Of a stretch of 64,000 bases of DNA, positions 18,274-26,966 are shown piece by piece. Under the pieces are notes generated by a model. It saw nothing but the letters and a program-made list of their open reading frames with translations. It did no database searches and was not told where the DNA came from. The stretch comes from Roseateles sp. XES5 (lineage in GTDB: Bacteria; Pseudomonadota; Alphaproteobacteria; Rhizobiales; Rhizobiaceae): the NCBI RefSeq assembly GCF_020535545.1, contig NZ_CP084752.1:558001-622000 (forward strand), in the 5' to 3' direction. Position 1 is the stretch's first letter; every line of letters begins with the position of its first letter. The position numbers were made by a program, and so were the translations under genes.

Positions 18274-18498
18274 CTAACTGCGCAACGCGGTTGCCTGCCG
18301 CGCCGTTTCGGCCTTGTAGCTGCCGACGTCGATGTCCAGCGAGTGCGTCGCGGCCATCTCGATCATATAGGCAAGCTGCCAGTCGATCTCGTCGGCCTGT
18401 TCCTTGAGCTGGCGCAACATCTGGGTGATGTAGCTCGCGCCCGGCAGGTTCGACCGTCTGGTCTTGGGAAAAACGACTTTCTTTGCATTTTCACGCAT
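18274..18498 (-). CDS. Small hypothetical helical protein (74 aa)
   Basis: ATG at 18498 is preceded by a GGGGGT purine run at a suitable distance. The 74-aa product begins with a basic tail (MRENAKKVVFPKTRRS) followed by a probable long helix containing MLRQLKEQADEIDWQLAYMI. No signal peptide or membrane segment. It resembles no family I can name; codon bias is closer to neighbours than the other small ORFs of this patch. Confidence 0.5.
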   Translation of the reverse strand: MRENAKKVVFPKTRRSNLPGASYITQMLRQLKEQADEIDWQLAYMIEMAATHSLDIDVGSYKAETARQATALRS

Positions 18499-18846
18499 TT
18501 CAGTACCCCCGGTGTAGTAAGTGGTATCCTGCAACCTCAACGATACTACAAGCGCCACTCTCAGCAATCCCAATTAATAAATGATGAATATTTACACGTC
18601 ATATGAGAAATTCTCAACGGATACAACCGATTGTAAACGCCCGTTTTGACGATCGTTAACAAAGCCCTACGCCCTTCACATGTTAAGAATTGCGTCGCGA
18701 AAGACCGTCAGGTTGTGCCCTTGCCCATAGGATATGCCCAACGGGCAGCCCTGCTCGCCTCCGGTCAGACCCGGCCCATAGGCGGACGGAACGGCTAGCG
18801 GACGCGGTATGAACACCACACCGAATCCATGCGCTGGCCGGTCGAG
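18499..18846. other. Intergenic region, AT-rich
   Basis: About 350 bases between two minus-strand small genes. It is AT-rich at 18570-18680 and should contain the promoter of the 74-aa gene. No gene, repeat or palindrome of note was found. Confidence 0.5.
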
Positions 18847-19200
18847 CTAGTCCCGCCACTGCCGAACCAATTCAGGGAACCTGTCCAGAAGCGCGCATTG
18901 TTCGTCTGGACTCAGCCCATCATATTTTTTCTGCGCCGCCATGAACCTTGCCTGGAGGGTCGCGTCGACGTCTCGTTGAGCGTGAAATCTGCGCCTCAAC
19001 ATTTCCCCTCCCTTCGTGAGGTCATAGGGCCAACTGCAGTCCCTTTGCCCTACATTGATAGCCGCAAGCCCGTGGATTTCGGTTGCGGTGAGCGGTTTTC
19101 TAAACGCGATTTCTTGATTTACCTCTCGCCTATAGGCGTCGGCATACGCGGCGACCAATCCAAGCAACACCGTAGCCCCCGCAATTGTGCGTACCTTCAT
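18847..19200 (-). CDS. Exported hypothetical protein (117 aa)
   Basis: The frame starts at ATG 19200 with a signal peptide or membrane anchor (TIAGATVLLGLVAAYADAY), then a charged soluble domain with two cysteines (RDCSWPYD and DEQCALLD). The second half, MAAQKKYDGLSPDEQCALL, looks helical. It stands alone between intergenic stretches in an AT-richer patch, with codon use less biased than the core genes around it. Function unknown. Confidence 0.55.
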   Translation of the reverse strand: MKVRTIAGATVLLGLVAAYADAYRREVNQEIAFRKPLTATEIHGLAAINVGQRDCSWPYDLTKGGEMLRRRFHAQRDVDATLQARFMAAQKKYDGLSPDEQCALLDRFPELVRQWRD

Positions 19201-19549
19201 TCACCTGCTGCCCGCTCTGCATTAGCATGGTATCAGGGCGTCGCCCGCTTGCTTCCATGCCTGACCTGACCTTCGTGCCTACCACATTATCAGCGACCTG
19301 GACGATATTGCGGCCGTGGAGTGGACCGTCCTGAAACAGCCCTTTACTGCCTGTTAATCATAAATGGGCTATGGTCGGCATCGGTGGCGCACCCTGCGCA
19401 GCCGAGCGAAAGTATTAGAGAAAATTCATTGTTTACAGCAGCTTGGACGTGTTGCGCTGCGCTACCGTAGACAACGGCCTTTCCTCTACTTTTCATGAAT
19501 GACAGCAGGATCGGCAAGGGGCTGCCGGTTCGGGGATGACAGGTGTTTC
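19201..19549. other. Intergenic region upstream of DUF2336 gene
   Basis: About 350 bases without a supported gene. An in-frame ATG at 19499 could extend the DUF2336 gene upstream. No repeat or structured RNA was recognised. Confidence 0.5.
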
Positions 19550-20509
19550 GTGGCGGACAGGTTTCGCGAACTGGAGAGACCGCAGGCAGGGCGGCCGAAG
19601 GACATCGTTCTGATGGCCACGGTGTCCAGCTTCGAGAGCCTGCGCTTTCCGTCGAAGTCGGATCTGCGCCAGTTCGGCGAGTTGTTCGAGCCGCTTTATG
19701 CCGCCTCCAGCGAGGAGGCCCGCCGGCAGGCGGTTGCGGCACTGTCGCGCTGCCCGCAGGTGCCTGACGAAACGGCCCTTTTCATCGCCCGCCAGCCCAT
19801 TGCCATCGCCGCCATCTTCCTCATGGGCGCCCGCACCATCGCCGATGTCACGCTGATGCGCATCCTGCGCAGCACCGGTCCCGACCATGCCCGCGCCATC
19901 GGCCGGCGCGAGGACCTTTCGCCCGCCATCATCGAGGCGCTGGTCGGCACCCACCAGGACCATGCGAGCCGGCGCACCGGCGAGGACCGCGAAGCCGCCC
20001 TGCGGGAAGCCGCGCGGCTGGAACGGGAAGAACAGATCCGCGACGAGTTGCGCGCCCTGGTGCGCGCCGCGACACCCGCCGTGGAAACGCCTGTCCGGCT
20101 GGATCCCGCGAGCGAAACCCATCAGGCGCTCTTCGTGCGCTTCGCCCGCGCCGGAGAGGTCGGCATGCTTTCGGTGACGCTCGCCGATGCGCTCGCCTCC
20201 AGCCAGTGGTTGTCCGAACGCATCCTGCTCGACGTGTCCGGCCGCCAGCTTGCCGAGACGCTGCTGGCGCTCGCCTTGCCGGCGGAAGACAACCTGTTCA
20301 TGCTGGCGAAAATCTATCCGCACCTGGCCGAAGGTGGCGCCGAAACGCTGCTCGCCTCGCTCGATCCGGCAGAAGCGACCCAAAGGGTCGAAAGCTGGCA
20401 GCGGGCGGATCGGTATACGAGCGGCGATGGCTTGCCGAAGGCGGCCAATGGGGATGCGGCGGGAGCACAGACGGCTCCCGAAACCGGACGGCACCGCGCC
20501 GCCGGCTGA
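19550..20509 (+). CDS. DUF2336 domain protein
   Basis: About 319 aa from GTG 19550; an in-frame ATG at 19499 would add 17 residues and ATG 19613 would remove 21. The sequence VADRFRELERPQAG followed by VLMATVSSFESLRFPSKSDL matches rhizobial DUF2336 proteins, which are all-helical, HEAT-like and cytoplasmic. The C-terminus is a low-complexity tail. It is monocistronic. The function of the family is unknown. Confidence 0.75.
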   Translation: MADRFRELERPQAGRPKDIVLMATVSSFESLRFPSKSDLRQFGELFEPLYAASSEEARRQAVAALSRCPQVPDETALFIARQPIAIAAIFLMGARTIADVTLMRILRSTGPDHARAIGRREDLSPAIIEALVGTHQDHASRRTGEDREAALREAARLEREEQIRDELRALVRAATPAVETPVRLDPASETHQALFVRFARAGEVGMLSVTLADALASSQWLSERILLDVSGRQLAETLLALALPAEDNLFMLAKIYPHLAEGGAETLLASLDPAEATQRVESWQRADRYTSGDGLPKAANGDAAGAQTAPETGRHRAAG

Positions 20510-20516
20510 ACGGATT

Positions 20517-20645
20517 TCAGAAGACCCGGCGCTTGACCGGAACGCGCGCCGCCGCTTCATGGCGCTCGGCGGAGAGCGCGGCCAGCATGGTCGCGACGAA
20601 CATTCCCGAAATCAGCAGTGCAAGGGCGGGCAGCACGATAAACAT
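20517..20645 (-). CDS. Small single-pass membrane protein (42 aa)
   Basis: ATG at 20645 has GGAGAA six bases upstream. The 42-aa protein is a single membrane helix (MFIVLPALALLISGMFVATM) followed by a basic tail ending in VKRRVF. It is convergent with the DUF2336 gene. Such mini-membrane proteins are common in rhizobia but I cannot name this one. Confidence 0.55.
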   Translation of the reverse strand: MFIVLPALALLISGMFVATMLAALSAERHEAAARVPVKRRVF

Positions 20646-20743
20646 GGGCGTTCTCCAGGGGTTGGGCACAGGCCGCTGCCTGTGTGCCCTCCTTTTCCCA
20701 TGATGCCCGGCCGGCCGCTGTTCCCGCCGGAACAGGCCGCCCA

Positions 20744-20889
20744 TTCGACGCCGAAGCGATGCGCTTCGGCTGGAAATGAAGACTTTCGTTATCGCATTAT
20801 CCGACGCCGAAGCATGCTGCTTCGGCTGGAAATGCTTTTGCTTATCGCATTGTCCGACGCCGAAGCGAAGCGCTTCGGCTGGAAATGCT
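20744..20889. repeat. Three tandem palindromic repeats (mosaic element)
   Basis: Three units, at about 20744-20780, 20790-20835 and 20843-20889, each contain a palindrome of the form gccgaagc...gcttcggc followed by tggaaatg; the second and third are preceded by tatcgcatt(a/g)tccgac. The last unit runs into the stop codon of the DUF1491 gene. Related single copies are at 13003-13052 and, inverted, 26247-26293. The palindromes would fold into stable hairpins in RNA. Confidence 0.8.
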
Positions 20890-21260
20890 TAGCGCCGGAA
20901 AAACCCGTCGTCCTTCGGTTCGTCGCCGGCAAAGTCGATGAGGTCGCCGAGGTCGTCCGTCTCGATGGTGACGACCCAGAGATCGCCGTCGAAGCGGCGC
21001 TCCCGCGCAATCGCCTCTGCCACCGCGTCGGCCTCGACCTGCGCCAGCCGTGTTTCGAACAGCCGCTGCCCGCTTTCGTCCTCGGCAAAGAAACTCTGCG
21101 GGGCCGGCGCATGGAGGCTCTCGGCACTGCTGCGGAAAACCTGCCGCACGAACACCGCCCCCGCCTCCTCGGCGCCCTTGGCCTCCACGGCGGCGAAGTC
21201 GCCGCGCGCGAAGACGCGGCGCAGGAGAGCGGAAACGAAGATGTCGGTGCGAAGGCGCAT
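20889..21260 (-). CDS. DUF1491 family protein
   Basis: The 123-aa protein starts at ATG 21260 with MRLRTDIFVSALLRRVFARG, matching the DUF1491 N-terminus, and continues with a VEAKGAEEAGAVFVRQVF strand region. The end GDLWVVTIETDDLGD is also family-like. A longer in-frame start upstream would translate the tandem repeat and is rejected. The stop codon lies in a palindromic repeat. Function unknown; cytoplasmic. Confidence 0.8.
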   Translation of the reverse strand: MRLRTDIFVSALLRRVFARGDFAAVEAKGAEEAGAVFVRQVFRSSAESLHAPAPQSFFAEDESGQRLFETRLAQVEADAVAEAIARERRFDGDLWVVTIETDDLGDLIDFAGDEPKDDGFFRR

Positions 21261-21288
21261 GGCGGCGGCATACACGGCGCGGCGCGCC

Positions 21289-21347
21289 AGGGCAACCGCG
21301 CAGGGGGGCAACCGCGCCGGGGGCAACCGCGCAGGGGCAACCGCGCC
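21289..21347. repeat. Short tandem repeat, four units
   Basis: Four near-identical units of about 15-17 bases built on ggggcaaccgcgc lie in the spacer between the chemoreceptor stop and the DUF1491 start. Units differ in the number of G residues and the final C/A. The array sits in the probable leader of the DUF1491 transcript. Confidence 0.8.
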
Positions 21348-21357
21348 GTCGCAAGGC

Positions 21358-22809
21358 CTATGCGCGGATCGCCAGCCGCAGCCCGCCCCAATGGCGGCCG
21401 TTGACGGTGATCGGCGCGGAAATGTCCTTGAGCAGCACGAACTTGCCGCCGCCCATATCGCGGCGGTAGGTCTGCAGCAGGAAGGGCCGCTGGTTGCGGG
21501 CCGAGGCCAGGCCAGTGCGGTCGTTGAAGATGCGGCGGTAGCGGCTGTGGGCGGTGTTCCAGACCACATCGCCGGGGCGCTGGGGCTGGCAGTACTGGCG
21601 GTTGTGCGTGGGCACATAGCCGTTTTCGTCGACGGCGGCGCAGAAGGCGATGCGTTCGTCGGCCGCGACGACCGGCTCCAGCACGGCCGGCAGAATACGG
21701 TCGGTGAAATCGGTGAAACGGGTGGTCATCTGCACCGGGTCGGTGCCGGGGATCGGCCTGTATTGCCGGTCGAACAGCGCCTCCATGCCGATCGCGCCGC
21801 TCCGCACGGCGTCGGAAAACCGGGCGGAGATCTCGCCGGCCAGCCGTTGCACGAGCCTGACATAGGGGCTGTCGGGCGTCTCGATGCCGGCGCTGGCCGT
21901 CGCCTGGATGATGCGTTCGGAAATCGTCACCACCTCGCCCACCTTGCCGGAGGCGGCCTGCAGCATTTCGTTGCCATGGGCGAGTTCGCCCGAGGCCGCG
22001 CCGATGGCGCCGGCGAAGGCGCTGCATTCCTTGTCCACCGCGCCGGTCGTCGCGGCAAGCGCGGAGGCGCTGTCGAGGATCCTCGACATCACCGCTTCCA
22101 CGCCGGCAAAGGAGCCCTGCACGGCCGAGGCCGTCGCCTTCACGCCCTCGGCGGAAACGCGCGCGCCCTCGCCCGCCACCTCCAGCCGGTCGATCCGGGC
22201 GCGCAGTTCCTGCAAGGTCTTCTGGATCGCGGCGGTCGTGCTGGAGGTCTCCAGCGACAGCGTCCGCACCTCCGCCGCCACCACGGCGAACCCCTTGCCC
22301 GCCTCCCCCGCCCGCGCCGCCTCGATGGCGGCGTTGAGGGCCAGCAGATTGGTCTGCCGTGCGATGGTGCCGATGGCATCGGCAAGCCGCCCGACATCGG
22401 CGAGCGCGCCGGAAAAGGCCGATATTTCCGTGCCGATCTCGTTGGAGGCCGTCACCATGTGATCGATGGCGGCAATCGAGCCGTCCAGTTGCACCGCCTG
22501 TTCGCCCAGCACGGTGCGGGCGCTGGCGGCAAGCTGGTCGGTCTCGCCGAGCGCGCGGGCGATGTCGCCGTTCGCCCCGGCAATCGCCGTCGCCGACTGG
22601 GTGAGCCGCGCGAAGAGCGCCGCATGCTCGCGCGATTGCGCGGCGGTATCCTGGATGGAGCCGGCGATGTCGACGAGATGGAGACCGAGCGCGGAGGCCT
22701 CGGACGCCAGCGCGCCGACGACCCGGCGCAGGGTGCCGGCATCGGCGGATGGCGGCGGCATTTCGGCTTCAGGGTACTGCGCAGTCTCACGCAAGGCAGC
22801 GTTGGACAT
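21358..22809 (-). CDS. Soluble methyl-accepting chemotaxis protein
   Basis: This 483-aa protein has no membrane segment. The signalling domain lies in the N-terminal and middle part, with the conserved hairpin [20 protein letters not shown] and [15 protein letters not shown]. The C-terminal 150 residues (from about 330) form a separate domain with [18 protein letters not shown] and [11 protein letters not shown], resembling small-molecule sensor folds. It should act as a cytoplasmic chemoreceptor feeding CheA. Sensor after signalling domain is the reverse of classical receptors. Ligand unknown. Confidence 0.88.
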   Translation of the reverse strand: MSNAALRETAQYPEAEMPPPSADAGTLRRVVGALASEASALGLHLVDIAGSIQDTAAQSREHAALFARLTQSATAIAGANGDIARALGETDQLAASARTVLGEQAVQLDGSIAAIDHMVTASNEIGTEISAFSGALADVGRLADAIGTIARQTNLLALNAAIEAARAGEAGKGFAVVAAEVRTLSLETSSTTAAIQKTLQELRARIDRLEVAGEGARVSAEGVKATASAVQGSFAGVEAVMSRILDSASALAATTGAVDKECSAFAGAIGAASGELAHGNEMLQAASGKVGEVVTISERIIQATASAGIETPDSPYVRLVQRLAGEISARFSDAVRSGAIGMEALFDRQYRPIPGTDPVQMTTRFTDFTDRILPAVLEPVVAADERIAFCAAVDENGYVPTHNRQYCQPQRPGDVVWNTAHSRYRRIFNDRTGLASARNQRPFLLQTYRRDMGGGKFVLLKDISAPITVNGRHWGGLRLAIRA

Positions 22810-22928
22810 GGCTCGACGATCCTCCCGGTGATCTAGGGATCATCCGGCAGGCATGGTTAATTCTTCCTTTCGGAAAACCTGGGAGCGCGGCAGGTTGTAG
22901 GCGTAAGACTTTCGTCGAACAGGCCGCG

Positions 22929-23639
22929 TCAGAGCGCGCCGATGTCCTTCAGCTTGGCGAGCACCTGCTCGTTGGGTTCGCCCGTCACCGGCAGGCGGTA
23001 ATGCTTCTCGAAGTGACGGATGGCCGTGCGCGTCTTGTCGCCGATGAGGCCGTCCACGGCGATGTCCGTATAGGCGATGTTGCTGAGGCCCTTCTGGATC
23101 CGCATCACCAGATCGCTCGGCGCGGGCCGTGCCACGGCCGAGGTGACGGCGGGATCCGCTTCCGCCTGCATGATGGCGGCGGCGATCGGATCGGCCTCCG
23201 CTTCGGCCTGCGTCTGGGCGGGGCGCGTCTCGATGACCTTGGCCACTTCGTCGAAGGGCCGTTCGCCGGGCGTCACGTCGATGACCTCGGGCAAGGACTG
23301 CTCCTCCCCCTCGCGCTCGATGAGGAAGGTGGTCACGTCGTGCGCTTCGGGCTTCGTGGCGGTGAAGCCGAGCGAGTTGTCGTGCGAGCGCATCTTCAGG
23401 AAGGGCGCCGGATGACCGCCCGGCTGGTACCAGAGCGCATTGGCCGCGACGAAGGAGAAGACCACCAGAAAGGCGCAGGTGCCGCCGACGGCGCTCGGAT
23501 GGCGCGCGGCAAGGCCGCCGAGCGCGGCGAGCCCCGTCAGCACCACGTTCGGCCGGTGTTGCGGCTGGTTGCGCCCGCCCGAACGACCCTTGCGGGCCTG
23601 CGGGCGCCGCTCAGGCTGTTTTCTGACGTGCGCGTTCAT
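22929..23639 (-). CDS. Membrane protein with C-terminal peptidoglycan-binding domain
   Basis: The 236-aa protein starts at ATG 23639 (AAGGA upstream), inside the end of the histidine kinase gene with a 29-base overlap. It has a basic N-terminus, one membrane segment (VGGTCAFLVVFSFVAANAL), a proline/glutamate-rich linker, and a C-terminal PG-binding-1 domain (LVMRIQKGLSNIAYTDIAVD, GLIGDKTRTAIRHFEKHYRL). It would tether the inner membrane to murein. Overlap with the kinase gene implies coupled expression. Confidence 0.85.
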   Translation of the reverse strand: MNAHVRKQPERRPQARKGRSGGRNQPQHRPNVVLTGLAALGGLAARHPSAVGGTCAFLVVFSFVAANALWYQPGGHPAPFLKMRSHDNSLGFTATKPEAHDVTTFLIEREGEEQSLPEVIDVTPGERPFDEVAKVIETRPAQTQAEAEADPIAAAIMQAEADPAVTSAVARPAPSDLVMRIQKGLSNIAYTDIAVDGLIGDKTRTAIRHFEKHYRLPVTGEPNEQVLAKLKDIGAL

Positions 23640-25287
23640 CTTGCGTGTCCTTGCCATCGTGCGACGGCTGGTAGACGGTCTCCATGGCGGCCGCAAGGCG
23701 CGGCGGGAAATCGACGGTGGACGACGGCGCCACCTGCTCGTCGTCGCCCGCAACGCCCGAGCCGTCGGCCGGCACGCGCACGGTGATGACGGTGCCCTCG
23801 CCCTGGCGGCTCTCGATGACGAACGTGCCGCCATGCAGCGCGACGAGGCCCTTGACGAGCGACAGGCCGAGGCCCGTGCCTTCGTACTTGCGGGTATATT
23901 CGTTCTGCACCTGCATGAAGGGCTGACCGATCAGCGCCAGCTTGTCGGCGGGAATGCCGATACCGGTGTCGCTGACGGTCAGGATGAGGTCCCGGCCCTC
24001 GCGCGCCGCGTCGATGGTCACGACGCCGCCGCGGTCGGTGAACTTGATGGCGTTGCCGACGAGGTTGATCAGGATCTGCTGGATCGCCCGCTGGTCGGCC
24101 ACGGCCTCGCCGATGGCGCGCGGCACGCGGCTCGTCAGCTTGATGCCCTTGTCGCGCGCCTGAAGGCCGAGCATCTGCTCGCAGGCCCTGACGCTGTCGG
24201 CGACGATGAAGGGCTCCGTCAGAAGCTCGTAGCGGCCGGCCTCGATCTTCGAGACGTCCAGCATCGTGTTGACGACGGAGAGCAGGTGCGAGCCCGACTG
24301 GTGGATCAGCGCGACGTATTCACGCTGCCGGTCGTTCTCCAGCTTGCCGAAATATTCGCCCGACAGGATGTCGGAAAAGCCGAGGATGGCGTTCAGCGGC
24401 GTGCGCAGCTCGTGGCTGACGGCGGCGAGGAACCGCGTCTTGGCGTCGTTGGCGGATTCGGCTTCGGCGGTCTTGCGCGCGCTTTCGCTGCGCAGGCGCG
24501 CCTCTTCGGAAATGTCGCGCGACTGGGCGACGACCGCACCGAGCGTCCCGTCCGGGCCGGCCAGCGCCGTCATTTCCACGCGCATATGCGTGAACTGCTC
24601 GGCGTCCGCCTCGAGGCGCGGGCGATCGATGCGGATGTCGACGGTCTCGCGCGATGCGCCCTGGCGCAGGCGGTCGATGGCGGCGACGAAGCCGAGCCGG
24701 TCGGACACATGGATCTGGTCGAGATAACCGCGGCCCATCGGATCGCGCATCCAGGAGAGCATGTCGGCGCGGTCGCGGCCGTGCACGGCGGTGACGAAGC
24801 CGCGCGCATCGTGCAGCGTCACGAGGCCGGCGAAGAGATCGTAGGGCGAGACGGCGGGCGGAGCGGTCTCCGCCATGGTCTCGGCGAAGGTCTTGCCCCT
24901 GGCGGGCCTGTGCGGGCGTGCGGCGGAGACGGCGGCGGTCAAAAGCGCACCGGCGCCGGCAAGCGCAACGCCGGCCGGCAGCGCGGCGGAGGCGGGCATG
25001 ATGGCGGAGAACGCAAGCGGCAGACCGGGAACGGCGGCGAGCAGCGCCAGCGTCGTCGCGCGCAGCGGGCCGGAGGGGGGCGCCTCGACTGCATCCATGC
25101 CAGCAACGGCGCCCAGGCGGGCTGCCATTCTGTCAGCGATGGTGGTCAAATGGCGCAACGCAAAACCCTGCCGTTTATGTTCTTTTGTGTGAGCCCAAAA
25201 TCGCATCGGCGACTTAAGGAAAGGATAAACGCGAGGGGCCGAAAGGCGCTCAAAAAGCCCCAAAAGTCCCATTTCGGGGCAATCCAA
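23611..25287 (-). CDS. divJ: PAS-containing sensor histidine kinase, DivJ-like
   Basis: A kinase of up to 558 aa (start uncertain; ATG 25206 is an alternative) with two membrane segments at about residues 77-121, a PAS domain at 150-260, a DHp domain with His292 (FLAAVSHELRTPLNAILGFS), and ATP-binding boxes (NLVGNAIKFTD, VSDTGIGIPADKL, GTGLGLSLVKGL). The H-box ILGFSDIL and architecture match the DivJ/PleC kinases that phosphorylate DivK in the CtrA cell-cycle pathway. DivJ rather than PleC is suggested by size, the two-helix N-terminus and gene neighbourhood in Sinorhizobium; this is homology-based inference. Confidence 0.75.
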   Translation of the reverse strand: MDCPEMGLLGLFERLSAPRVYPFLKSPMRFWAHTKEHKRQGFALRHLTTIADRMAARLGAVAGMDAVEAPPSGPLRATTLALLAAVPGLPLAFSAIMPASAALPAGVALAGAGALLTAAVSAARPHRPARGKTFAETMAETAPPAVSPYDLFAGLVTLHDARGFVTAVHGRDRADMLSWMRDPMGRGYLDQIHVSDRLGFVAAIDRLRQGASRETVDIRIDRPRLEADAEQFTHMRVEMTALAGPDGTLGAVVAQSRDISEEARLRSESARKTAEAESANDAKTRFLAAVSHELRTPLNAILGFSDILSGEYFGKLENDRQREYVALIHQSGSHLLSVVNTMLDVSKIEAGRYELLTEPFIVADSVRACEQMLGLQARDKGIKLTSRVPRAIGEAVADQRAIQQILINLVGNAIKFTDRGGVVTIDAAREGRDLILTVSDTGIGIPADKLALIGQPFMQVQNEYTRKYEGTGLGLSLVKGLVALHGGTFVIESRQGEGTVITVRVPADGSGVAGDDEQVAPSSTVDFPPRLAAAMETVYQPSHDGKDTQDERARQKTA

Positions 25288-25630
25288 CGGCCATTCGTCC
25301 GGCGTGGTTAACGGGGCGTAAGCGCCTCATTTTGCGGCATTTTTCTGTTCACATTAACTTCTGGGGCAAAGCGGCCGCGCGGACGTGTCCGGCATTCCGG
25401 GCGCTGGCGGCGGCAGGGCGCGCCATCATCCTTAACGGCATTCGCTAAAATCTGCCTCAAATGCCCTTAAAGTGCCGAAAGGTCGCATTTTAATCAAAAC
25501 TGGGCAAAACCTGAGCGATTCCGGCAAAGGGGAATTTCCTTCCCGTCCCTATTCTCGCATCAACGGTTCGCCAAGGACCAATCAAGCCGAAGGCCGCCAA
25601 GAGCCGAGGCGCTAACGAGGATGGCAAGCG
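25288..25630. other. Intergenic region between divergent divJ-like and DUF5330 genes
   Basis: About 340 bases with no gene, AT-richer than flanking coding DNA. It should contain both divergent promoters. A near-match to a CtrA site (ttaacggggcgtaag) occurs at about 25307 but its second half is degenerate. No palindrome or RNA was recognised. Confidence 0.5.
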
Positions 25631-26056
25631 ATGTGGTTTCTGATCAAGGGAACGTTCTGGTTCTCACTGGTTCTCGTCCTTCTTCCCTTCCTGGACGCGG
25701 AATCTTCCGCGAAACTGGAAAAGGGGCCGACGGTCGAACTCGGCGACACCTTCAGCGCCGCCAGCGAAGCGATCGGCTACGTGACCGCCATGTGCCTGGA
25801 AAAGCCTGACGTCTGCCAGAAGGGTTCGGAGACCTTCGTCGCCCTCGGCCACCGGGCCCGCGAAGGCGCCCGCATCGCCTACCAGTTCCTCGATACCCAG
25901 TTTGCCGAAGAGGGCGCCGACGTCGCCAAGGCCGGCCCGACGAAGAAGGAAGCGCTCGACCAGCCGCTTCCGGCCGTCGCCGAAGCGGATGCCGACGCCG
26001 AGGTCATCACCGGCACCGTCGCCATCCCGACCCGCCGTCCCGACCACAAGGGATAA
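25631..26056 (+). CDS. DUF5330 family exported protein
   Basis: This 141-aa protein has a hydrophobic N-terminus (MWFLIKGTFWFSLVLVLLPF) that is a signal anchor, then AISEA-like sequence SAASEAIGYVTAMCLEKPDVC with two cysteines probably disulfide-bonded in the periplasm, and an acidic tail ending TRRPDHKG. The pattern matches DUF5330, found almost only in Rhizobiales. It is monocistronic, followed by a hairpin terminator. Function unknown. Confidence 0.82.
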   Translation: MWFLIKGTFWFSLVLVLLPFLDAESSAKLEKGPTVELGDTFSAASEAIGYVTAMCLEKPDVCQKGSETFVALGHRAREGARIAYQFLDTQFAEEGADVAKAGPTKKEALDQPLPAVAEADADAEVITGTVAIPTRRPDHKG

Positions 26057-26150
26057 GCCACCCTCTCGACTGCGCCGTTCGCCTCGGAGCGGCACCCCAA
26101 GTTTTATTGCCTGCCACGTTTTACTGCCTGCCTGACTCGTTGCTTTGCAA

Positions 26151-26187
26151 CCGCCGCACGGACCCGTTCCCTGCGGCGTTTCTTTTT
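26151..26187 (+). terminator. Rho-independent terminator after the DUF5330 gene
   Basis: The inverted arms cgccgca (26152-26158) and tgcggcg (26172-26178) are followed at once by tttcttttt, a canonical stem with U tract about 95 bases after the stop codon. Confidence 0.75.
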
Positions 26188-26246
26188 GTGCGCAGCGGTT
26201 TGCGGTTCAATTCTCTCGCGCCCTCGCCTATATCAAGGGCGAAGCC

Positions 26247-26293
26247 GAGCATTTCCAGCCGAAGCCTTCTCGCTTTGGCCTCGGATAATGCGA
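26247..26293 (-). repeat. Inverted copy of the palindromic mosaic repeat
   Basis: Read on the minus strand this stretch gives tcgcattatccga, a degenerate palindrome, then gcttcggctggaaatgct, the same modules as the tandem units at 20744-20889. It lies between the terminator and the sufE gene. Confidence 0.7.
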
Positions 26294-26350
26294 GACAGCA
26301 AAAAGATAGAGCAATTGCGGTCACCGCAGTCGCTCTCGAGACGGAACGCC

Positions 26351-26770
26351 ATGGCCACGCTGCAACAGATCGTCGACGACTTCGCCTTCCTCGAAGAATG
26401 GGAAGACCGCTACCGCTATGTCATCGAGCTCGGCAAGGCGCTGCCGGACCTGGCCGAGGACAAGCGCACGGCGGCCAACAAGGTGCAGGGTTGCGCCAGC
26501 CAGGTCTGGCTCGTCAGCCATGCCGAAGGGGGCGCGGATCCGCTCATGACCTTCGAGGGCGATTCGGACGCCCATATCGTGCGCGGCCTCGTCGCCATCG
26601 TGCTCGCCATCTATTCCGGCAAGCGCGCCTCCGAGATCGCCGCGCTCGACGCGCTGGACACCTTCAACACGATCGGCCTCGTCGAGCACCTCTCCTCCCA
26701 GCGCGCCAATGGCCTGCGCTCGATGGTCCGGCGCATGCGCGAAGAAGCGGCGCTGAAGGTGGCCGCCTGA
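26351..26770 (+). CDS. sufE: SufE family Fe-S cluster assembly protein
   Basis: The 139-aa protein starts at ATG 26351; the longer upstream frame crosses the repeat and is rejected. It contains the SufE active-site motif NKVQGCASQVWLVS, whose cysteine accepts sulfane sulfur from the cysteine desulfurase SufS, preceded by YVIELGKALPDL. The end LSSQRANGLRSMVRRMRE is also typical. It acts in the cytoplasm in Fe-S cluster assembly. It stands alone, away from a suf operon. Confidence 0.93.
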   Translation: MATLQQIVDDFAFLEEWEDRYRYVIELGKALPDLAEDKRTAANKVQGCASQVWLVSHAEGGADPLMTFEGDSDAHIVRGLVAIVLAIYSGKRASEIAALDALDTFNTIGLVEHLSSQRANGLRSMVRRMREEAALKVAA

Positions 26771-26894
26771 CTCCTTGCCGGGCAGTTTGCGGCTGAACGC
26801 GCCGTCTGCCCTCTTGCCCCACCGGACCGGCAGGACACCGCACGGCCCGCCTCCACCGTGATCCGATGCGCATCGGCTGTCCTCCGCCAAAGCA

Positions 26895-26925
26895 AAAGGC
26901 CGGACCCTTGCGGATCCGGCCTTTC
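26895..26925. terminator. Bidirectional hairpin terminator between sufE and mucR
   Basis: The arms aaaggccgga and tccggccttt form a 10-base perfect stem with a 10-base loop, with A/T runs on both flanks, between the convergent sufE and mucR genes. Confidence 0.8.
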
Positions 26926-26966
26926 CAATCTCTGCGGCAATGTCTGAAAGACGGCCGAAGGGCGGC

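Noticed and set aside
25307..25321. Possible CtrA site upstream of the divJ-like gene (ttaacggggcgtaag)
   Set aside because: Only the first half matches TTAA; the second half is degenerate, so it does not meet the full-site consensus.
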